Assembly (NCBI GenBank): GCA_946535985.1 | Contig: CAMNDY010000004.1 | Coordinates: 1-64,000 of the forward strand | Length of the DNA stretch: 64,000 bases | Direction of reading: 5' to 3' | Source: an uncultured Treponema sp. | GTDB lineage: Bacteria > Spirochaetota > Spirochaetia > Treponematales > Treponemataceae | Shown: in pieces, positions 1 through 9,009 of the stretch | How positions within the stretch are numbered: the stretch's first letter is position 1 | Layout: every line of letters starts with the position of its first letter | Notes under the pieces: model-generated | The model's database searches: none | Seen by the model: only the letters and a program-made list of their open reading frames with translations | What the model was told of the DNA's origin: nothing | Made by a program: the position numbers and the translations under genes

Positions 1-113
1 AAATTGCAGGAAACTATCGCTATACAACTCCTGTAAGAGATAAAGCAAAGTCTCTCTTGAAGAAACTTTCTAATTCTTCTTCCGGAAAAAACTCAAAATC
101 GGACGAAAAATAA
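1..113 (+). CDS. C-terminal end of an unidentified protein (partial)
   Basis: An open frame enters from the left edge and ends at TAA 111-113, giving the last 36 residues of a protein. The tail is basic and then Ser/Lys-rich and looks like a disordered C-terminus. No domain can be recognised. It ends 14 bases before maf on the same strand, so the two could be co-transcribed. The function is unknown. Confidence 0.55.
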   Translation, partial: IAGNYRYTTPVRDKAKSLLKKLSNSSSGKNSKSDEK

Positions 114-127
114 GTCTGGAGTAACCT

Positions 128-718
128 TTGGAACCAATTATTCTCGCTTCATCCTCGCCTCGCAGACAAGAAATTCTTAAAATGCTCAAAATCCCATATA
201 GGGTTATTATGCCAAACATTGATGAAACAATTTCAACAATGCTTTCGCATGAAGAAATTCCTGAATTACTTGCAAGAGAAAAAGTAACTGCTGTTATTCG
301 CTCACTTCCTGCAGGTCAAGAAATCCCCTGGGTTTTGGGTGCTGATACAATTATTTCATATAACGGTTCTCTTTATGGAAAGCCTCAGGACCAGGACGAA
401 GCATTTAAATTCTTAAAAGAATTTCAGGGAAACACCCATACAATTCTTACAGCTTTAGTTCTTTATAACGGAAAAACTCATTCCACAACTTCAAAAATAT
501 GTAAAACCGAAGTAACCTTCAGTAGTCTTTCAGATGAAGAAATTCAGTGGTATGTAGACACAGGTGAATGGCATGGAGCGGCAGGTGGTTACCGAATCCA
601 GAGTCTGGCATCTATGTTTATTAAGCATATCAAGGGCTCTTATTCAGGTGCCATCGGGTTGCCTATTTCGGAGCTTTACGATATATTAAAAGAACAGGGA
701 TATAAAATCCTTGAATAG
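128..718 (+). CDS. maf: Maf-family nucleotide pyrophosphatase
   Basis: Maf/YhdE proteins hydrolyse non-canonical or surplus nucleoside triphosphates (typically dTTP/UTP) to monophosphates and pyrophosphate in the cytoplasm. The family signature SSSPRR lies at residues 8-13, the conserved acidic pair in NIDET near residue 32, the catalytic Asp in GADTI near residue 69, and the closing motif GSYSGAIGLP near residue 170. Length (196 residues) is normal. The start is TTG, preceded by GGAG at 118-121. The stop codon borders a small perfect hairpin that begins the rpsB leader. Family assignment is firm; the exact substrate is inferred. Confidence 0.93.
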   Translation: MEPIILASSSPRRQEILKMLKIPYRVIMPNIDETISTMLSHEEIPELLAREKVTAVIRSLPAGQEIPWVLGADTIISYNGSLYGKPQDQDEAFKFLKEFQGNTHTILTALVLYNGKTHSTTSKICKTEVTFSSLSDEEIQWYVDTGEWHGAAGGYRIQSLASMFIKHIKGSYSGAIGLPISELYDILKEQGYKILE

Positions 719-868
719 AGCCGTCGGCTCAAATATCTTCCGTGCGTAAGGAGCTTTGCTCCGATCGTATCGAGAAACAGAGTTTGGAAGGGGAAAGGGT
801 ACGAGCCCTTCGACAGGCTCAGGGACCGCTCAGTTGGTTTTATAGCTTTCCCCGTGAAGGAGTTAATC
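718..868 (+). promoter_or_regulatory. rpsB leader with a chain of small hairpins and a REP-like motif
   Basis: Three short perfect hairpins with 3-base loops follow maf: GAGCC/GGCTC at 718-730, GGAGC/GCTCC at 750-762 and CGAT/ATCG at 762-772. A further 8-bp stem, GGGGAAAG (790-797) with CTTTCCCC (846-853), encloses a REP-like motif at 805-827. The rpsB ribosome-binding site AAGGAG (857-862) follows directly. S2 leaders that regulate rpsB are known in bacteria, but I cannot match this one to a described type. No clear promoter was seen. Confidence 0.45.
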
Positions 869-1735
869 ATGGCTGTTGTTACCATGAAGAACCTGCTTGA
901 ATCCGGAGTACATTTCGGTCATCAGGTAAAACGCTGGGATCCACGTATGAAGAAGTATATCTTCGCAGAACGCAATGGAATCCATATTATTGACTTGCAG
1001 AAGACAATCGCTGCAATTAAAGACGGATATGATGAAGTTCGTCGTGTTACTGCTGCAGGAAAATCAGTTCTGTTCGTAGGAACAAAAAAACAGGCACAGC
1101 AGGCTGTACAGAAAGAAGCTGAACGCTGTGGTATGTTCTATGTAAACAACCGCTGGCTTGGTGGTATGCTTACAAACTTCGCTACAATCAAAAAATCACT
1201 TCAGCGCCTCAAGAAAATCGAAAAGATGGAAATTGACGGCACATTCGAAAATCTTACAAAGAAAGAAGTAGCTGCTCTCCAGAAGGAAAAGGCTAAGCTC
1301 GAAAAAAACCTTGGCGGTATTAAGGAAATGAAAGAGCTCCCTGGATGTATCTTCATTATCGATACTCACAAGGAACAGCTTGCAGTTGCAGAAGCCCGCA
1401 GAATGGGTATTCCAATCATCGCCGTAGTAGATACAAACTGTAACCCAGAAGGTATTGACTACCCTATTCCTGGAAACGATGACGCTATCCGCGCTATCTC
1501 ATTGTTCACATCAATCATTGCTAACGCTGTAATTGAATCAGACAACGAAGCAGGTCTTAAGATTCTTGAAAACCTTAACGACGACGAAGAAGTTGTTACA
1601 GATGCAGCTAAAAAAGATGAAGATGAAGAAATTGTTGACTATTCAAACTATCAGCCAACAGAAATTAAAGAAGAAGACCGCGAAGCTGACGAAGCTGAAA
1701 GTCTTGTAGACGAAGATAAGATTTATAAGGACTAA
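869..1735 (+). CDS. rpsB: 30S ribosomal protein S2
   Basis: S2 is a late-assembling small-subunit protein needed for S1 binding. The start chosen is ATG 869, six bases after AAGGAG, giving [19 protein letters not shown], the canonical S2 N-terminus; an upstream in-frame GTG at 854 lies in the ribosome-binding region and is less likely. The typical FVGTKKQAQ and [12 protein letters not shown] segments are present. The last 50 or so residues form an acidic Asp/Glu-rich tail beyond the usual fold. tsf follows after 3 bases, the standard rpsB-tsf pair. Confidence 0.97.
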   Translation: MAVVTMKNLLESGVHFGHQVKRWDPRMKKYIFAERNGIHIIDLQKTIAAIKDGYDEVRRVTAAGKSVLFVGTKKQAQQAVQKEAERCGMFYVNNRWLGGMLTNFATIKKSLQRLKKIEKMEIDGTFENLTKKEVAALQKEKAKLEKNLGGIKEMKELPGCIFIIDTHKEQLAVAEARRMGIPIIAVVDTNCNPEGIDYPIPGNDDAIRAISLFTSIIANAVIESDNEAGLKILENLNDDEEVVTDAAKKDEDEEIVDYSNYQPTEIKEEDREADEAESLVDEDKIYKD

Positions 1736-1738
1736 TAT

Positions 1739-2572
1739 ATGGCATTTACAGCAAGTGATATTAAAAACCTGCGTGAAATGACAGGTGCCGGAATGATGGA
1801 GTGTAAAAAAGCACTTACAGAATGTGACGGTAACATTGACGAAGCAGCTAAATATCTTAAAGAAAAAGGTCTTGCTGCTGCTGCAAAACGTGCAGACCGC
1901 GCTACTGCAGAAGGACGTCTTTTTATCCGCAATACTGGAGACAAGGTTTACGTTGTAGAACTTACATGTGAAACAGACTTTGTTGCAAAGAATGCAGATT
2001 TTATCGCTCTTGGCGAAAAGATGCTCGACGTATCTATCGAAAAGGGTTATACAAAGGTAGAAGAAGAACACACAAAGATGCTCGAACCACTCAAGGTTTC
2101 TATCCGCGAAAACATGAATGTTGCAAAGGTAGAAGTTATTGATGTTCCAGCTGGATGTACAGCTTCTTACTATATCCACTCTGATTACAAAACTGGTGCT
2201 GTTGTAGTAATCAGCGGATCTACTGCCGATGTTGTTAAGACATTTGCTTATGACTGCTGTCTCCACATTGCAGCCTTTACACCAGCTTATACATCTAAGA
2301 AAGATGTTCCACAGAGCTACGTTGATGAACAGAAAGAAATCTTCAAGGCTCAGATGGATCAAGATGAAAAGATGGCTTCTAAACCGGAAAATGTTAAGGA
2401 AGGAATCTTACAGGGTAAGGTTAACAAACACCTTGCAGAAATCTGTTTTGAAGACCAGATGTTCGTAAAGGATGACAAAAAGACTGTAACTGCAAAACTC
2501 GCAGAGGTTGGTAAGGAAGCAGGAGCAACTCTTGCTTTTGTTACAGCTAAGCTTTTTGTACTTGGTAAGTAG
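1739..2572 (+). CDS. tsf: Translation elongation factor Ts
   Basis: EF-Ts is the nucleotide exchange factor that recycles EF-Tu. The N-terminal UBA-like module (ASDIKNLREMTGAGMMECKK) is at residues 4-23, and the EF-Tu contact motif TDFVAKN lies near residue 80. Length (277 residues) is typical of the bacterial form. ATG 1739 is preceded by AAGG in the end of rpsB, so translation is probably coupled. An inverted pair of REP-like motifs separates it from frr. Confidence 0.97.
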   Translation: MAFTASDIKNLREMTGAGMMECKKALTECDGNIDEAAKYLKEKGLAAAAKRADRATAEGRLFIRNTGDKVYVVELTCETDFVAKNADFIALGEKMLDVSIEKGYTKVEEEHTKMLEPLKVSIRENMNVAKVEVIDVPAGCTASYYIHSDYKTGAVVVISGSTADVVKTFAYDCCLHIAAFTPAYTSKKDVPQSYVDEQKEIFKAQMDQDEKMASKPENVKEGILQGKVNKHLAEICFEDQMFVKDDKKTVTAKLAEVGKEAGATLAFVTAKLFVLGK

Positions 2573-2582
2573 AATTAATAAG

Positions 2583-2639
2583 GCCCTTCGACAGGCTCAG
2601 GGACCACACATTTGGGGGCCCTGAACTTGTCGAAGGGGC
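2583..2639. repeat. Inverted pair of REP-like motifs forming a hairpin
   Basis: GCCCTTCGACAGGCTCAGGG (2583-2602) faces CCCTGAACTTGTCGAAGGGG (2619-2638) across a 16-base spacer. The two copies are nearly complementary, so the transcript or single-stranded DNA would form a stem of about 20 bp. It lies between tsf and frr. This motif recurs at 805-827, 23202-23225, 32865-32885 and 40158-40180. It has no U-tract and so is not a standard terminator. Confidence 0.85.
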
Positions 2640-2657
2640 AATAAAAGGAGATTAAAA

Positions 2658-3200
2658 ATGGCTGAAAACACAGAAGAGAGAATGGAAAAGACTATTGCGT
2701 CTTTAAAAGATTCTTTAAACACTATCAGAACTGGACGTGCCAACGCTGCAATCTTTGATAAGGTTCGCGTAGATTATTACGGCACTAAATCACCGCTTAA
2801 TCAGGTTGCCACTATTCAGATTCCGGAAGCAAGATCTGTAATAATTCAGCCGTTTGATAAATCTCTTATAACCGAAATCGAAAAGGCAATTCAGGTTGCT
2901 GACCTTGGTTTCAATCCTTCCAATGATGGAAAGGTTATCCGCATTACTATCCCAGCTCTTACTGCAGACCGCCGTAAGGAACTTGTAAAACAAGCTAAAA
3001 CAATTGCCGAAAACAGCCGTACTGCAATCCGCAATATCCGCCGCGATGGGAATGATGACCTTAAAAAACAGCAGAAGGACGGAACTTTGACAGAAGACGG
3101 TCTTAAAACCGAAACTGACAAGCTCCAGAAACTTACAGACAAATACATCGAAGAAATCAACAAGATTTACGATGCAAAAGAAAAGGAAATCCTGAACTAG
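2658..3200 (+). CDS. frr: Ribosome recycling factor
   Basis: RRF splits post-termination ribosomes together with EF-G. The N-terminal helix carries the family segment LNTIRTGRANAAIFDKV at about residues 20-36, followed by YYGTKSPLNQVA. The C-terminal half has the helical NIRRDGNDDLKK motif. Length (180 residues) is near the usual 185. AAAGGAG precedes ATG 2658. Its TAG stop overlaps the GTG start of uppS by one base, so uppS translation is likely coupled to frr. Confidence 0.97.
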   Translation: MAENTEERMEKTIASLKDSLNTIRTGRANAAIFDKVRVDYYGTKSPLNQVATIQIPEARSVIIQPFDKSLITEIEKAIQVADLGFNPSNDGKVIRITIPALTADRRKELVKQAKTIAENSRTAIRNIRRDGNDDLKKQQKDGTLTEDGLKTETDKLQKLTDKYIEEINKIYDAKEKEILN

Positions 3201-3913
3201 TGTCTTTGGATAAAAACAATCTTCCGCTTCATGTTGCCATTACAATGGACGGAAACGGAAGATGGGCAACTCAACGAAAACTTCCCCGCTCAGCCGGTCA
3301 CGATAAAGGCCTTCATACAGTAAAAACTATTGTCAAAGCAGCCTCGGATCTGGGCATTAAACATCTTACACTTTACATTTTTTCTACAGAAAACTGGAAG
3401 CGTACAGAAGCAGAAGTGGGATTTTTGATGAATTTAATCCATACACATTTAAAGCAGGAGCTCGATTTTTACAGAGAAAACGGTATCAAACTTAATCACA
3501 TAGGAGATTTAGACGCGCTTCCTCCTGCAATAAAAAAAGATATTACAGAAGCCATCGAAGATACCAGAGATTTTAAAGGAATGATTTTGAACCTTGCAAT
3601 CAATTATGGTGGCAGGGACGAAATTATCCGAGGAATTAAAAAAATTATAAAAAGTGGTGCAAGCGAAGATCAGATTACTGAGGAATTTATTTCAAAATCG
3701 CTTGATATGCCGCAAAGTCCTGACGTTGATTTATTAATCCGTACAGGGGGCGAAAAGAGACTTAGCAATTTCCTGCTCTGGCATATTCCTTATGCCGAAC
3801 AGATTTATATAGACACACTCTGGCCTGACTACACAGTAGAAGAATTTTATGCTAACATAGAAGAGTTTCAGACCAGAAACAGAAGGTTTGGTGCAGAAAA
3901 AGCATCAAAGTAA
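3200..3913 (+). CDS. uppS: Isoprenyl transferase (undecaprenyl diphosphate synthase)
   Basis: This cis-prenyltransferase condenses isopentenyl diphosphate units onto farnesyl diphosphate to make the C55 lipid carrier for cell-wall and glycan synthesis. The catalytic Asp is in TMDGNGRWA near residue 17, and the C-terminal signature RTGGEKRLSNFLLWHIPYAE is complete except for His where Gln is commonest. Length (237 residues) is normal. The start is GTG 3200, overlapping the frr stop. It precedes cdsA, dxr and rseP in a frequent bacterial arrangement. Confidence 0.95.
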   Translation: MSLDKNNLPLHVAITMDGNGRWATQRKLPRSAGHDKGLHTVKTIVKAASDLGIKHLTLYIFSTENWKRTEAEVGFLMNLIHTHLKQELDFYRENGIKLNHIGDLDALPPAIKKDITEAIEDTRDFKGMILNLAINYGGRDEIIRGIKKIIKSGASEDQITEEFISKSLDMPQSPDVDLLIRTGGEKRLSNFLLWHIPYAEQIYIDTLWPDYTVEEFYANIEEFQTRNRRFGAEKASK

Positions 3914-3924
3914 AAAGGTAATTT

Positions 3925-4776
3925 ATGAACAAAGTAGCAAAACGACTTTTAGTATTTTTTATAGGTCTTCCAATTGTAATTGGAATAACTACTCTTGATT
4001 ATTACAATCACATTGCTCTAAATATTGTTGCTATTTTTGCTTCTGCTTTTGCCGCACATGAATTCTATAACATGGCTAAACTCAAGTTTAAGATGTTTCC
4101 AAAAACACTTGTTATAATTCTAACATGTGCACTCCCCTTCTTAGCTTATAATTCAATTTTAGTAGACATGGACTTTTCAAACCTATCCTGGTTTTTAGTT
4201 CTTGAAATATTTATATTTATGGGAGCAGAATCAATCATTGCAAAAGATTTTACAGATTCTGTTTCTAAAATTGCAGTAACCATTCTTATTTTATTCTACT
4301 GCGGATTTATGATTACTTTCATTACAAGAATGACAGCCATAAAAGATAATGCAACAATTTTCCTTTATCTTTATTTTATTCTTGTATTTATGACAGACTC
4401 CGGAGCCTGGTTCTTTGGAGTTCTCTTTGGAAAATCAACAAGAGGATTCTTTAAAGCAAGTCCAAATAAAAGTATCGTAGGATTTTTTGGTGGAATTATA
4501 ACTGCTATAGCCTGTGGTATTCTTTTTAAGCTTATATTCCCGACAATTTTCTTTGGTTCAATCTGGAAGATTGTTCTTTTAAGCTTTGCAACAGCACTTG
4601 CAGCAATAATCGGAGATTTAATAGAATCAGTTTTCAAGCGCTCTTTAGGAGTTAAAGACAGTGGAACAATTATTCCGGGTCGTGGAGGTCTTCTTGACTG
4701 TCTTGATTCTTTAATTTTGGGTGCTCCGATTTTTTATATTGGAGTACATTTCCTTTATCTTATTGCAAAATCATGA
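3925..4776 (+). CDS. cdsA: Phosphatidate cytidylyltransferase (CDP-diacylglycerol synthase)
   Basis: CdsA makes CDP-diacylglycerol from phosphatidic acid and CTP, the branch point for phospholipids, at the inner membrane. The protein is strongly hydrophobic with about seven or eight predicted membrane segments. The C-terminal family signature SVFKRSLGVKDSGTIIPGRG followed by GLLDCLDS carries the metal-binding Asp residues. Length (283 residues) is typical. Its TGA overlaps the ATG of dxr (ATGA), implying coupled translation. Confidence 0.95.
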   Translation: MNKVAKRLLVFFIGLPIVIGITTLDYYNHIALNIVAIFASAFAAHEFYNMAKLKFKMFPKTLVIILTCALPFLAYNSILVDMDFSNLSWFLVLEIFIFMGAESIIAKDFTDSVSKIAVTILILFYCGFMITFITRMTAIKDNATIFLYLYFILVFMTDSGAWFFGVLFGKSTRGFFKASPNKSIVGFFGGIITAIACGILFKLIFPTIFFGSIWKIVLLSFATALAAIIGDLIESVFKRSLGVKDSGTIIPGRGGLLDCLDSLILGAPIFYIGVHFLYLIAKS

Positions 4777-5861
4777 AAAAAGTTTTAGTTCTTGGTTCCA
4801 CAGGCTCAATTGGAACAAATACCTTAAATATCATAAAATATATGCCGGAAGATTTTACTCTTTGCGGCCTTCAGGCTCATACAAATAAAGAAAGGCTTTT
4901 AGACATTGCAAATAAAGCTAAATGTCCTTACCTTTTAACAAGCGAAGATAATTCTCCACAAGCATTTCAAAAGCTCATTGACGAATCTAAGCCTGATATT
5001 GTTGTAAACGGCATTTCGGGAGCAGCAGGTCTTCTTCCTTCAAAAATCGTTCTTGAAAACGGATTATCTTTAGCCCTTGCAAATAAAGAAACAATTGTTA
5101 TGGCTGGTGATTTAATTAAAGAACTAGCCTACGATAAAGGTGCAAAAATTATTCCTGTTGATTCTGAACATTCTGCAATTTTCTGCCTGACAGAAAAAAT
5201 CGGAAAAGAAAATATTTCTAAAATAATTATTACTGCAAGCGGCGGCCCATTCAGAACTTTAACAAAAGCCCAGCTTGAACAAGTAACAGTTGAACAGGCT
5301 TTGAATCATCCAACCTGGCAGATGGGAAAAAAGATTACTGTTGATTCTGCAACTCTTGCAAATAAAGGTCTTGAAGTTATAGAAGCTGCTAAGCTTTTTG
5401 ATGTTACAGCAGATAAAATAGAAGTTGTTGTTCATCCTCAAAGTCTTATTCATTCGCTGGTAAGAACTAATGACGGAATGCTTTATGCCCAAATTTCTGA
5501 ACCTGATATGAAACATCCTATTTTGAACGCTCTTACATGGCCACAAAATAAAGAAAACTATCTTGAACCTTTTGATTTGTTTGATAAAACAATGACTTTC
5601 TTTAAGCCTCGCCTTCAGGATTTTCCAATGCTTTCTTATGCATTTGAATGCGTTAAGTTTGGCAAGGCATATCCAATTGCTTTTAATGCGGCTAACGAAG
5701 TTGCTGTAAACGCCTTCCTCCAGGAAAAGATTTCTTTCCAGGCAATATCCCGAGTTGTTCGTTCTGTATTAGACAAAAACTGGAATCACAAAATCAAAAA
5801 CTTTGATGATGTTTTTGCAGCAGACGAAGAAGCCAGAAAATATACTGCGGAGCTTATATGA
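4773..5861 (+). CDS. dxr: 1-deoxy-D-xylulose 5-phosphate reductoisomerase
   Basis: DXR (IspC) carries out the second step of the MEP isoprenoid pathway, converting DXP to MEP with NADPH. The NADPH-binding loop GSTGSIGTNTL is at residues 8-18, the metal and substrate motif VDSEHSAIF near residue 130, ASGGPF near residue 154, and NHPTWQMGKKITVDSATLAN near residue 178. Length (362 residues) is slightly shorter than the usual 380-400. dxs, the first MEP enzyme, lies separately at 30.5-32.4 kb. Stop and start overlap with rseP as ATGA. Confidence 0.96.
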   Translation: MKKVLVLGSTGSIGTNTLNIIKYMPEDFTLCGLQAHTNKERLLDIANKAKCPYLLTSEDNSPQAFQKLIDESKPDIVVNGISGAAGLLPSKIVLENGLSLALANKETIVMAGDLIKELAYDKGAKIIPVDSEHSAIFCLTEKIGKENISKIIITASGGPFRTLTKAQLEQVTVEQALNHPTWQMGKKITVDSATLANKGLEVIEAAKLFDVTADKIEVVVHPQSLIHSLVRTNDGMLYAQISEPDMKHPILNALTWPQNKENYLEPFDLFDKTMTFFKPRLQDFPMLSYAFECVKFGKAYPIAFNAANEVAVNAFLQEKISFQAISRVVRSVLDKNWNHKIKNFDDVFAADEEARKYTAELI

Positions 5862-6982
5862 AATGGCTTTATGGAATTCTTTGTCTCTTCTTTTTAATTT
5901 TATTTCATGAATTCGGACATTTTCTGGCAGCCAAACTTTTTGGTGTAAAGGTTGAATCTTTTTCTGTAGGCTTTGGCCCTATTCTTCTGCATAGAACAAT
6001 TAAAGGCACAGATTACAGACTTTCGCTTATTCCTCTTGGCGGCTATTGCGGAATGAAAGGTGAAAATGATTTTCGCGAAGCAATGGAACAAAACCTTAAA
6101 GAAGTAAAGGGAGAGCCGGATTCTCTTTATGGCGTTCATCCAATGAAAAGAGCCGCAATTGGTTTTGCAGGTCCTTTTTTTAATTTTATTTTTGCAATTT
6201 TTTGTTTTTCTTTAATAAATGGAATCGGCTACAATTACTACACTTACTCAAATAAAATCATTCTTGCAGATGAACTTTATGAAAACACTTGCACTGCCGC
6301 CCGAGATGCTGGCCTTCTTACCGGAGACCAAATCATCAGAATTAATGGAAAAGAGATTTTAGATTTTAGTCAGATTATTGAAGAAGTCTCAATACGTCCA
6401 GCAGAAAATATTAATGTTACAGTTTTGCGTAACAATAAAGAACTTTCGTTTGTTGTTCATACACAGATGGACAAAGAAAGTGGAACAGGAAAAATTGGAG
6501 TTGCCGCAGATACAGAAAGCCTTCTTATGCAAAGTACTCCCGACTACAATTTTTTTGAAGCTATAGGCCACGGCTTTTTAGATACCTTTGAATATATTGG
6601 TCTTACTTTTAAAAGTATTGCTATATTGTTTAAAGGTGTAGATCTAAAAAATGCAGTAGGTGGTCCAGCACGAATTACAGAAATGCTTGGCTCTACTGCA
6701 GAGGAAGGATTTTCTGAAAGTTTTAAGGTTGGATTTATAAGCCTTTCGCAGCTTATGGCAGTAATAAGCATTTCTCTTTTTATAATGAATCTTCTTCCTA
6801 TTCCAGTTCTCGACGGTGGATTGATTTTAGTTGCAATTATTGAAACAATAAGCCGCAAAAAAGTTCCGCCAAAGGTTCAGTATCGCATACAGTTTATCGG
6901 TTTTGCATTTATTGCAATTTTGTTTATAATAGGATTAATCGGTGATATCACTTATTTTATTTCCGGAGCTAAATTAAAATGA
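5858..6982 (+). CDS. rseP: RIP metalloprotease RseP (site-2 protease)
   Basis: RseP-type proteases cut membrane-embedded substrates such as anti-sigma factors and remnant signal peptides. The zinc motif HEFGH is at residues 17-21 in the first membrane segment, a PDZ domain occupies about residues 140-215, and the second active-site motif NLLPIPVLDGG lies near residue 315. At least four membrane segments are visible. Length (374 residues) fits single-PDZ forms. Its stop overlaps the next gene's start (ATGA). The substrate is not indicated by the neighbours. Confidence 0.94.
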   Translation: MKWLYGILCLFFLILFHEFGHFLAAKLFGVKVESFSVGFGPILLHRTIKGTDYRLSLIPLGGYCGMKGENDFREAMEQNLKEVKGEPDSLYGVHPMKRAAIGFAGPFFNFIFAIFCFSLINGIGYNYYTYSNKIILADELYENTCTAARDAGLLTGDQIIRINGKEILDFSQIIEEVSIRPAENINVTVLRNNKELSFVVHTQMDKESGTGKIGVAADTESLLMQSTPDYNFFEAIGHGFLDTFEYIGLTFKSIAILFKGVDLKNAVGGPARITEMLGSTAEEGFSESFKVGFISLSQLMAVISISLFIMNLLPIPVLDGGLILVAIIETISRKKVPPKVQYRIQFIGFAFIAILFIIGLIGDITYFISGAKLK

Positions 6983-8907
6983 AAAAGATTTTTCGATACG
7001 TTTTAAAATATTTGATTTTTTGCGCAGCTTCAGCCCTTGCTTTTGCAGAAGCTCATATTTCAACTCAATCACATCAGTCGCAGGTAACATCCGTATGTTC
7101 CGTTCCTGTTACTGCAGGAAATGATTTTGAATATTTTACAGCAGGAGACGACGGGTTTTTAATCCGCTGGAACGAAAATAACGAAGGTGAACATTATCAG
7201 ATTTCGGATGTTGGAATTAAACAAATTGCAGTTTCTCCAAGCGGAAATCTTGTTGCTGTTTATGAAAGTGATGGTGGTTCTGTAAATAAGGTAAGTGTCT
7301 GGGACTGGAGAACTTTGTCCCGCAAAAAGTTCTGGCGTTATAAGGATTCTATTACATCGCTTAAATTTTCATCAAAAGGAACATATTTAATTGTTGGAAC
7401 TGCTTCTGTAGATGGTGTTGAATTTTATAACACATCAAACTGGTCAAAAATTAATAAGATTAAAGCAAACACAGGTATTGTAAATTATATTCACACAAGC
7501 GACACAGAAAAAACTGCAGTATTCTACTCTCCTGCCGGAAATCTTTCTTACTACAATATGCAGAACGGACAGCTCAAAGAAAAGTTTACTGTAATTCAGG
7601 GCTTGAGCCAGCCACTTCTTTATAATGACAATAAATTTCTTGCCGGTATAAAAGACAATACAATTTATATTATCAATGCATATAAGGGAACTTCCGTAAC
7701 TTCAATTAAATCTCAAAATCCTATTATTCTTTCTACCCACAAAGATACAAATCTTTACTATCTTGAATATGACGGCAAAAATAACTACGACCTTAAAATG
7801 CTCGAAAATATGGATGGCGGAAAAGTTTCAAATCCTAGAATTGTAAAATCCTTCAGAGGTCCTAGAGGAAATGCCGCTATAAATTACGGAATTAAAAATT
7901 ACACAGAGATTCTTTTAGGCAGCAAGTCAGGTTCTGTTTATAAGGTAGATACAGATCCGTCAATTACAACTTCAAACATGACAGAAATAACTCAGAACAC
8001 CTACGCCAAAATTTATGATATGTGCGAAGCTCCAAGCGATTTTTACTTTCTTACTGATAAAGCAATTTTCAAATCTTCTTATGATTCTGGTGTAGTAAAC
8101 AAAATGTATACAACCAACGGTCAGACTAACATTATTAATTACAATGATGACAATGTGATTTTGTGGTCTGAATCTTCCCGCTCGGCAGTTGAACTCGTAA
8201 ACCTTAGTTCAAAATCTAAAACTACACTCTTTACTCCAACAGGAAATATCCAGAATCTTCGTTTAGGAAAAGTTGGCGAAAAGAATTATCTTATTGAAAT
8301 TGAAAGTAATTCTCTTATTAATCTTTATGATTTTACAAATAAAACCTTCAAGGAAGTATATTCAGGAACTGGTATTCAGGATGCAGTTTTGTGCGATAAC
8401 GGAAATCTTTATATTGCAAAATCTGCTGCATATAATCCCCAGGTTCCACTTATCTGCGTAAATCTTGAAACTTATGAAACTGTACCTCTTAGCCTGAACG
8501 GAAATGTTTCTTTTGGTTTAAGTACAAACGGCCATTTAATTTATGGTATAGTTCTTCAATCTGATGATAATGTACAGACAACTTATGTTTATTCTTTCAA
8601 CACTTCTACAAATAAACCTACAAACTTGTTGAAGTTCCAGGAAGAAGATGCAGAAGCCTTTACTTATCTTTACGGCTCGGTAGTTTACACTAACATTGGT
8701 AAGAACAAATTGTATTTTTATAATACAACAACAAAGAAAAATGGTTCATATAACCGTTCTGCATCTATTCCAAAGAGCGTTGCCCAGAACGGAAACCGCG
8801 TAGTTATTTTGAATGACAATGGTTCAATTTCCTGGTGCGGAACAAACAATTCAAATATTACAGCAGACTGGTACCTCACCACCGATGAACAATGGTATGA
8901 ATTTTAA
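6979..8907 (+). CDS. Secreted WD40-type beta-propeller protein
   Basis: The protein has an N-terminal signal sequence (basic start, hydrophobic stretch, Ala-rich cleavage region near residue 24) followed by WD40/quinoprotein-like repeats across most of its 642 residues. Examples are the blades containing FTAGDDGFLIRWN and VSVWDWRTLSR. No catalytic residues are evident; propellers of this type normally act as protein-binding scaffolds, here probably in the periplasm. Its ATG overlaps the rseP stop, so it is probably made with RseP. The last codons form one arm of a long perfect palindrome. The exact role is unknown. Confidence 0.8.
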   Translation: MKKIFRYVLKYLIFCAASALAFAEAHISTQSHQSQVTSVCSVPVTAGNDFEYFTAGDDGFLIRWNENNEGEHYQISDVGIKQIAVSPSGNLVAVYESDGGSVNKVSVWDWRTLSRKKFWRYKDSITSLKFSSKGTYLIVGTASVDGVEFYNTSNWSKINKIKANTGIVNYIHTSDTEKTAVFYSPAGNLSYYNMQNGQLKEKFTVIQGLSQPLLYNDNKFLAGIKDNTIYIINAYKGTSVTSIKSQNPIILSTHKDTNLYYLEYDGKNNYDLKMLENMDGGKVSNPRIVKSFRGPRGNAAINYGIKNYTEILLGSKSGSVYKVDTDPSITTSNMTEITQNTYAKIYDMCEAPSDFYFLTDKAIFKSSYDSGVVNKMYTTNGQTNIINYNDDNVILWSESSRSAVELVNLSSKSKTTLFTPTGNIQNLRLGKVGEKNYLIEIESNSLINLYDFTNKTFKEVYSGTGIQDAVLCDNGNLYIAKSAAYNPQVPLICVNLETYETVPLSLNGNVSFGLSTNGHLIYGIVLQSDDNVQTTYVYSFNTSTNKPTNLLKFQEEDAEAFTYLYGSVVYTNIGKNKLYFYNTTTKKNGSYNRSASIPKSVAQNGNRVVILNDNGSISWCGTNNSNITADWYLTTDEQWYEF

Positions 8908-9000
8908 TCAGCTTCGCTGATTAAAATTCATACCTGCGAGATTTTTGCTTGCTCGCAAAAGGCTCGCATTTTTGCTTCGCAAAAACCGCAAAAACTCGTG
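8894..9000. repeat. Palindromic element D1 overlapping a stop codon
   Basis: GGTATGAATTTTAATCAGC (8894-8912) and its exact complement (8916-8934) form a 19-bp stem with a TTC loop; the left arm contains the last codons and TAA stop of the beta-propeller gene. A second stem follows, CGAG-A-TTTTTGC (8937-8948) with GCAAAAACTCG (8988-8998), enclosing GCATTTTTGC/GCAAAAAC. The inner core resembles the element at 44796-44855. It lies between convergent genes, but no U-tract follows. Confidence 0.8.
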
Positions 9001-9009
9001 GTATGAGTT

